Part shown: positions 59,010-64,000 of the stretch, in pieces
Layout of the letters: the number at the start of each line of letters is the position of its first letter
How positions within the stretch are numbered: position 1 is the first letter of the stretch
Source of the DNA: Bacteroidota bacterium
Lineage (GTDB): Bacteria; Bacteroidota; Bacteroidia; AKYH767-A; 2013-40CM-41-45
NCBI GenBank assembly: GCA_016708785.1
Contig: JADJFC010000001.1
Coordinates: forward strand, 310,001 to 374,000
Direction of reading: 5' to 3'
DNA length: 64,000 nt
The notes under the pieces: model-generated
Database searches by the model: none
The model's input: only the letters and a program-made list of their open reading frames with translations
What the model was told of the DNA's origin: nothing
Position numbers and translations under genes: made by a program

Positions 59010-59347
59010 ATGGAAAAGCAAGTACAAGAATTCAACGATTACCGCACAAAGATGAATGAACGAATTTTATCCCAAGACAATCTGGTGATAAAAAGACTTT
59101 TCAATCTGGATACGAACACCTATGCAGATGGCGCATTGAATGTTAAGACCAAAGAGATGTTAGGCTTGTTGCATCTATGGTTTTGCGTTGCGATGATTGC
59201 ATTAAATATCACTTAGGAAAATGCAAGGATGAAGGAGTTTCAACAGCAGAAGTATTCGAAGTGTTTGCCGTTGCGAATATTGTTGGTGGGACGATTGTGA
59301 TTCCGCATTTGCGGAGAGCGGTGGAATACTGGGAGCAAGTACAATAA
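59010..59347 (+). CDS. Carboxymuconolactone decarboxylase/AhpD-like protein (one frameshift)
   Basis: About 112 residues after repair. MEKQVQEFNDYRTKMNERIL begins it; a lost base near 59169 joins KTKEMLGLVASMVLRCDDCI to KYHLGKCKDEGVSTAEVFEV. The CxxC-x3-H site (CDDCIKYH) is the redox or proton-relay centre of the AhpD-like family. It ends LRRAVEYWEQVQ. It starts 11 bp after tatC and is likely in the same transcript. Actual reaction unknown. Confidence 0.85.
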
Positions 59348-59391
59348 AGAAAAAGAAAAAGAAAAAAGAGAAAAGAAAAAAATTCGGAATC
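59342..59391 (+). other. Polypurine tract
   Basis: About 45 bases almost only A and G (repeated GAAAAA units) just after the AhpD-like gene. Simple-sequence DNA, prone to indel errors; no function assigned. Confidence 0.5.
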
Positions 59392-59521
59392 CGGATTTGC
59401 GATTTCGGATTGAGTGAATTCAATTCTACATTCAAATTACAAATTACGAAATATCAAATATTGAATTATTGAATTTGAAATGAACGAGAACAACAAAAAC
59501 GAAAAAAAAGAGCCGTAACCA

Positions 59522-60312
59522 ATGAAGTTAAGAGCAGAGCAACTGGTAAAAAAATACAAACAACGAACGGTTGTGAACAATGTTTCTATTGAGGTTTCTC
59601 AGGGGAAATTGTTGGATTGTTTGGGGCCTAATGGTGCGGGTAAGACTACGTCGTTTTATATGATCGTTGGACTGATCAAGCCGAATGAAGGCGAAATTTT
59701 CTGGAGAATGAAAAAATTACTGACTTGCCAATGTACAAACGTGCTCAACGAGGGATTGGTTATCTGGCGCAGGAAGCAAGTGTATTCCGCAAGCTGAGTG
59801 TGGAAGACAATATAAAAGCTGTGCTTGAACTTACCAGTCAAAGTAAAGAAGAGCAATCAAAAAAACTGGAATCGTTATTGGATGAATTCGGATTGCAAAA
59901 GATCCGTACCAGTCGTGGCGACTTGTTATCAGGCGGCGAAAGAAGAAGAACGGAGATCGCACGTGCATTAGCTGTCGATCCAAAATTTATTTTACTCGAC
60001 GAACCCTTTGCAGGTGTTGATCCAATTGCCGTGGAAGATATTCAGGCAATCGTAGCGCATTTGAAAGAAAGAAATATTGGAGTTTTAATTACCGATCACA
60101 ACGTTCATGAAACATTGACAATCGTTGATCGTGCTTACCTCCTTTTCGAAGGAAAAATCCTAAAAGCCGGAACAGCAGAAGATCTTGCGAATGATGAGCA
60201 AGTGAGGAAGGTTTATTTGGGGCAGAATTTTGAACTTCGAAAACGTGGCTCGTTTTTCGCTTTCGTTTTCGAAAACGAAAAACGATTTAAGATTTCGAAA
60301 GCTTATATGTAA
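59522..60312 (+). CDS. lptB: LPS export ABC transporter ATP-binding protein (one frameshift)
   Basis: Cytoplasmic ATPase of the LptBFG complex that extracts lipopolysaccharide from the inner membrane. Walker A is GPNGAGKTT near residue 38. A lost T near 59698 joins NEGEIF to LENEKITDLPMYKRAQRGIG. The second part has GYLAQEASVFRKLSVEDNI, LLSGGERRRTEIARAL (ABC signature) and FILLDEPFAGVDP (Walker B), then the LptB-typical ITDHNVHETLTIVDRAYLL. The family normally ends near GQNFELRKR; here about 20 more residues run through a hairpin and overlap the convergent purS by 26 bp, so the true stop may be hidden by another indel. Confidence 0.92.
60250..60285. terminator. Hairpin between convergent lptB and pssA-purS
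   Basis: Arms TCGTTTTTCG (60250-60259) and CGAAAAACGA (60276-60285) with an inner TTTTCGAAAA palindrome. Its place at the facing ends of two genes suggests a bidirectional terminator, although both reading frames as given run into or through it. Confidence 0.5.
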
Positions 60313-61255
60313 AGTGCTCCATAATCGGATTACTCAACAATTTCTTACATGCTTCTTCCACTTTTACATTGGCTGCATCTTCTGTTGGAGCTTCGATTTC
60401 GAGGGTAATGTGTTTTCCGATTCGGACATTTTCAATTTCAGAAAGGCCCATATTTTTTAGTCCGTGCGAAACGGCTTTTCCTTGAGGGTCAAGCAATGCT
60501 TTCAATGGCATTACGTTTATTTCTGCTGTGAATTTCATATCAATTGGTTTTTCTGTTACGTTTTTAATGAGCGACAAAAGTACGTATAAGATGATTATTA
60601 TTGGAATAGCGGCCAAATTAAATATTGCAATTAAAATTGCAGCGCAAAGAATGAGAATGTACTGATATGCATTCGATTTGAAATCAAACTTTTTAAATTT
60701 CAGTGAAAAAAGCGGTAATTCTGCAATGAGCAAGTATGACAAAAGCCCAGTGAGAATCAAGATAAAAGCATGATTCAAGATGATATGATCGAATTGTCCC
60801 GGGCGCTGAATTAAAATCAGTGGAAGGGAAATAATCACCATGGTACATGCCGGAGGCGGTAGTCCGATGAAAGAAACTGACTGTCGTGTATCCAGATTAA
60901 ATTTCGCCAGACGGATTGCAGAGAATATTGTCACAACAAATGGCAGGAACTGCATTCCTCTTCTGAGATCTTCATTAGCAATGCCAGACATATCAGACAT
61001 CTGCAGTAATTTGAAAAGAATTGCACCCGGAATAAATCCGAAGGTGACCATATCGGCCAATGAATCTATTTGTTTTCCGAAATCAGGTTTGACCCTACTC
61101 TTCTGGCAATCATTCCATCCAGCAAATCGAAAAAATGCAGCCAACAAAACCAGGTAAGCTGCAACATCCAATCGATTACGGAAGATCATTACGGCAGCAA
61201 TACAACCACAAAAGAGATTTAGGCAGGTAAGGAAATTCGGTATTTGTTTTTTCAT
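60287..61255 (-). CDS. pssA: Phosphatidylserine synthase joined in frame to PurS
   Basis: One 322-residue frame. Residues 1-239 are CDP-diacylglycerol-serine O-phosphatidyltransferase (MKKQIPNFLTCLNLFCGCIA, several membrane spans, DFGKQIDSLADMVTFGFIPG). The catalytic DGxxAR half is absent in this frame (FFRFAGWNDCQKSRV), but shifting one base over 61091-61135 gives FFDLLDGMIARRV, so a compensating pair of indels hides it. Residues 240-322 (from ATG at 60538) are PurS, the small FGAM synthetase subunit: LLDPQGKAVSHGLKNMGL, RIGKHITLEI, KLLSNPIMEHFTYKL. The junction is PID-MKF with no stop. A true fusion of lipid and purine enzymes would be odd; a lost stop is more likely. Confidence 0.85.
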   Translation of the reverse strand: MKKQIPNFLTCLNLFCGCIAAVMIFRNRLDVAAYLVLLAAFFRFAGWNDCQKSRVKPDFGKQIDSLADMVTFGFIPGAILFKLLQMSDMSGIANEDLRRGMQFLPFVVTIFSAIRLAKFNLDTRQSVSFIGLPPPACTMVIISLPLILIQRPGQFDHIILNHAFILILTGLLSYLLIAELPLFSLKFKKFDFKSNAYQYILILCAAILIAIFNLAAIPIIIILYVLLSLIKNVTEKPIDMKFTAEINVMPLKALLDPQGKAVSHGLKNMGLSEIENVRIGKHITLEIEAPTEDAANVKVEEACKKLLSNPIMEHFTYKLSKS

Positions 61256-61731
61256 TTTTAGATATTGAATTTCAACTGATCATTCGCCTATAAAATTCAT
61301 GCATTCACAAATTAAATTTCGTTCAGATTGAGCCTCGCAATTTCCGAATTCGATAAAAGCCAAAACGACTACTGAAGAATTGGCTCAAAAGTAGTTTTTC
61401 CTGCTGAAATAACAACTTTTTCGAGAAGTCTAACAGGCCAAATTATCAAAATTTCAAACTTTTTAGTTAACAAAAATCAGGGATACCTTCCTATTTCTTA
61501 TGTAAGAAAACAATGAATAGCCCGTCGTTGTTGGTCTTTAAGACCATTTGTGCACAAACAAAAAGACATGTTTCATAGTACAAGTATATGTTCAAAAAAT
61601 AATAACTGTTCGCCAAATTCCAGGATTGCATACGGCTGAAAATGTTATTTTTACCACTGAAGTTCTCTCTGAATAATTAAAATATAGCGATGGTTTATCC
61701 GTTTGTCGTGCTGGACCATAATAACCTACTT
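61256..61731. other. Divergent intergenic region upstream of pssA and the PorV-like gene
   Basis: About 475 bp without a credible gene. It has a 7+7 inverted repeat GGTCTT-T-AAGACC at 61533-61545 and an AT-rich stretch. Promoters for both neighbours must lie here; none is clear enough to call. Confidence 0.45.
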
Positions 61732-62806
61732 ATGAAATTATTAAACCTTGTTTTTTCTGCTTCTGTTTTATCGTGTATCGTCACAACAGGCTTTGCCCAG
61801 GCACCGAAGTATAGCAATGAATTCCTATCCATTGGTATTGGCGGAAGAGGTATGGGAATGGCCGGAGCAGTCGTTGCCAGTTCAGACGATGCTACCTCAG
61901 CTTTCTGGAATCCTGCCGGTTTAAATGGCTTTCAATCCAATGTTCAGATCTCTGCCATGCACTCCGAACTTTTTGCAGGTATAGCAAAATTCGACTATGC
62001 AACTTTAGCAACTCACATTGATGATAAGCGGACCATTGGTTTTTCGATCATCCGTTTCGGAACTGATGACATCCGAATACACTTGATCTTGTTGACGGAT
62101 CCGGATTTATTGATTATTCGAGGATCACAAGTTTTTCGATAGCAGATTATAGTTTCATTTTTTCATATGCTAAAAAATCGTCTGTCCCGGGACTTGATTT
62201 CGGCGGTAATGCAAAGATCATTCATCGGAAAGTAGGAGATGTTGGAAAAGCATGGGGATTTGGATTCGATCTTGGAGCACAGTACAAAAAAGACAAATGG
62301 CGTTTTGGTGTTCATGCAAAGATGTTACTTCCACTTTCAATGCATGGAGTTATAATACAGAATTGCTTGAAGAGACGTTTACGAAAACAGGAAATGAAAT
62401 TCCAAAAATACAACTGAAATAACTTTACCTAAATTGATTTTAGGCGCAGCTACAAATGGAATCTTTCTAAAAAAATCACAGCACTGGTTGAAGTGGATGC
62501 TGACATGACTTTCGACGGACAAAGAAACGTAGTAATAAGTTCTGACCCATTGAGTATTGATCCTCACTTTGATTTGAACTTGGCTATAGCGAATTTATTT
62601 TCCTTCGTGGCGGCGTTCAGAATATTCAACAGGTAAAACTTTGACGGAACTAAGAGTACTATCATGCAACCGAACATTGGTCTTGGATTAAAATAGGCAA
62701 ATTGACAATTGATTATGCCCTCGCCAATTTAAGTTCAACAGAATTTCTCCCATCAAATATCTTCTCCCTAAAGTTAGACATCAATAAACATTCCTCTCCG
62801 AAATAA
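61732..62806 (+). CDS. PorV/PorQ-like outer membrane protein (several frameshifts)
   Basis: About 358 residues after repair. From ATG: signal peptide MKLLNLVFSASVLSCIVTTG ending GFAQ; then FLSIGIGGRGMGMAGAVVAS and ATSAFWNPAGLNG, the hallmark start of the PorV/PorQ (FadL-like barrel) family tied to type IX secretion. Later pieces in other frames: TLDLVDGSGFIDYSRITSFS, SYAKKSSVPGLDFGGNAKII, GFGFDLGAQYKKDKWRFGVH, ITALVEVDADMTFDGQRNVV, FLRGGVQNIQQV and LTIDYALANLSSTEFLPSNI. At least six indels, mostly in homopolymers. It lies 7 bp before the C25-type gene. Confidence 0.82.
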
Positions 62807-62813
62807 GTAACCA

Positions 62814-64000
62814 ATGAAAAAACTTTTACTGATCCTGAATTTATTTATAGTTTCAACTCTTGCAAATGCACAAGGTCCGTATGAGAACGACTGGATCAAG
62901 TACAATCAGGAGTACTATAAAGTAAAAGTTGCTCAGGACGGAATTTACCGACTAAGTTTTAACACGCTTACACAAGCAGGATTTGCAGTTTCTTCTCTCG
63001 ACCCTAGAAAAATTCAATTATTCCATAATGGACAAGAAGTACCAATCTATCTGGAAGGCGAAAGTGACGGGACTTTTGATGGAGCAGATTTCATTGAATT
63101 CTTTGGGCGAAAAAATGATGGTAGCCTTGATACAAGACTTTACTCAGACCCACTTCACCAACCGGCTATCGAATATAGTATCGCAAATGACACTTCGGTT
63201 TACTTCCTGACCTATAACCCAATTGGGAATGGATTGCGTTTTACAAATGTTTCCGACAATAACTATTCATCTTACACGCCTGCGAATTATTTTATTCGCG
63301 AAGTTTATAAAGGCGGAATTGATGTGCCAAATTCTTCATACCTCTTTGGTTACAACAGAGGACGCAATGAACAATCGATAGAATATACAGAAAGTGAAGG
63401 CTGGGGAGCAGTGTTTGGAAATTTTTCAGCAGGCAACTACCCTATCACAGTTCCAATGCCTACAGCAAATATTTATACTGCGGGTCCTGACATTGAAGTT
63501 CGAACTACTGTAGGTGGAGTAAACAATCTTGAACACAACCTGACTATTACTTATCAAGGGAATTCGTACAGCGACACTACTTATTACGCGCAGACATTGC
63601 GAAGACTGTATTTTACTCACCCTTCTTCTACTTTCACTTCATCTGTTACGAATTTTACTTTCAATGTTAGCACAACTCCTGCTACACAAACAGATTATAG
63701 CATGATCTATAGTCTTTATGTAAAATACCCTCATACATTTGATCTGGAAGGCACAACGTCATTTAAACTTCTTGTTCCGGATGCATCCGGGCAATCAATG
63801 ACACGAGCAGATATTTCAAATTTCAATGGCAGCACTGCTCCTATCCTCTATGACCTGACCAATAATCGTCGGATACTTGTTAGTCAATCTGGAGCGGTCT
63901 ATCAAACCTTGATTCCTAATAATGGATCATCAACTCCTAAGTTGTGTTACATCGCTAATCCTAGTGTTATCCAGAACCCTTCAGTATCGAAGATCGCTTA
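62814..64000 (+). CDS. C25 (gingipain-type) peptidase, N-terminal part; PorU-like (runs off window)
   Basis: About 395 residues without a stop up to the window edge. Signal peptide MKKLLLILNLFIVSTLANA. The mature start DWIKYNQEYYKVKVAQDGIY and then SLDPRKIQLFHNGQEVPIYL and GADFIEFFGRKNDGSLDTRL are typical of the N-terminal region of C25 cysteine peptidases of the T9SS, including the sortase PorU. The catalytic His/Cys domain would lie beyond the window. A PorV-like gene directly upstream supports a T9SS role (PorU and PorV act together). PorU versus a secreted C25 substrate cannot be decided here. Confidence 0.8.
   Translation, partial: MKKLLLILNLFIVSTLANAQGPYENDWIKYNQEYYKVKVAQDGIYRLSFNTLTQAGFAVSSLDPRKIQLFHNGQEVPIYLEGESDGTFDGADFIEFFGRKNDGSLDTRLYSDPLHQPAIEYSIANDTSVYFLTYNPIGNGLRFTNVSDNNYSSYTPANYFIREVYKGGIDVPNSSYLFGYNRGRNEQSIEYTESEGWGAVFGNFSAGNYPITVPMPTANIYTAGPDIEVRTTVGGVNNLEHNLTITYQGNSYSDTTYYAQTLRRLYFTHPSSTFTSSVTNFTFNVSTTPATQTDYSMIYSLYVKYPHTFDLEGTTSFKLLVPDASGQSMTRADISNFNGSTAPILYDLTNNRRILVSQSGAVYQTLIPNNGSSTPKLCYIANPSVIQNPSVSKIA

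Noticed and set aside
59480..59518. Twelve-codon frame MNENNKNEKKEP directly before lptB
   Set aside because: It is in frame with lptB but separated by TAA; too short and low-complexity to call as a leader peptide or an N-terminal extension.

Overview
The window is a contiguous piece of an AT-rich Bacteroidota (Bacteroidetes) chromosome. Lineage evidence: the rpoC-rpoB-rplL-rplJ-rplA-rplK-nusG-secE-tRNA-Trp-tuf-tRNA order, type IX secretion (T9SS) substrates with C-terminal sorting domains, a giant SprB-repeat adhesin, PorV/PorQ-like and C25-peptidase genes, futalosine-pathway MqnA, and promoter -7 boxes of the TAnnTTTG type instead of sigma70 boxes.

Region by region. 1-11.3 kb, minus strand: transcription/translation cluster (RNA polymerase, L7/L12, L10, L1, L11, NusG, SecE, EF-Tu, five tRNAs), with a strong hairpin-plus-T-run between rplL and rpoB. 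11.4-15.6 kb: a 55-aa basic protein with its own terminator, GAPDH, lipoyl synthase, an exported protein, OsmC and a 44-aa lipoprotein. 15.7-24.7 kb: Ung, an Omp85-type outer membrane protein, HemE, a UMF1-type transporter, a CCG-domain iron-sulfur protein, a glycosyltransferase, PurB and a methyltransferase. 24.9-32.3 kb: TetR regulator with a palindrome across its own promoter, then TolC, membrane fusion protein, RND pump and directly abutting mqnA. 32.4-38.3 kb: M43 metalloprotease, RluE-type pseudouridine synthase, three lipoprotein genes (one with a CX4CH motif and beta-propeller), a retropepsin-like protein and malate dehydrogenase. 38.6-46.6 kb: a small secreted protein and a roughly 2,530-residue adhesin. 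54.4-64 kb: RecQ, KdsD, TatC, an AhpD-like protein, LptB, a PssA-PurS reading frame, a PorV/PorQ-like protein and the start of a C25-type peptidase.

The most interesting part is an accessory island at about 46.7-54.3 kb, between the adhesin and recQ. It holds an antitoxin with a decayed RelE/ParE toxin, an N-terminally truncated tyrosine recombinase, and three detached RHS-core tips. Tip 1 ends in a barnase/RNase N1-type ribonuclease followed by a barstar gene. Tip 2 ends in a putative PD-(D/E)xK nuclease followed by a candidate immunity gene. Tip 3, on the opposite strand, has an unrecognised C-terminus and another candidate immunity gene. Two inverted copies of one 238-bp junction (recombinase 3' end to RHS core) bracket the tips. 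This looks like a store of displaced RHS toxin-immunity cassettes, perhaps moved or inverted by recombination at the RHS core.

A caution for every reader: many genes, including essential ones (rpoB, tatC, lptB), carry single-base frameshifts, mostly in homopolymers. Most are probably consensus errors of the assembly. They are densest from 47 to 63 kb. Spans given here cover the whole repaired gene.
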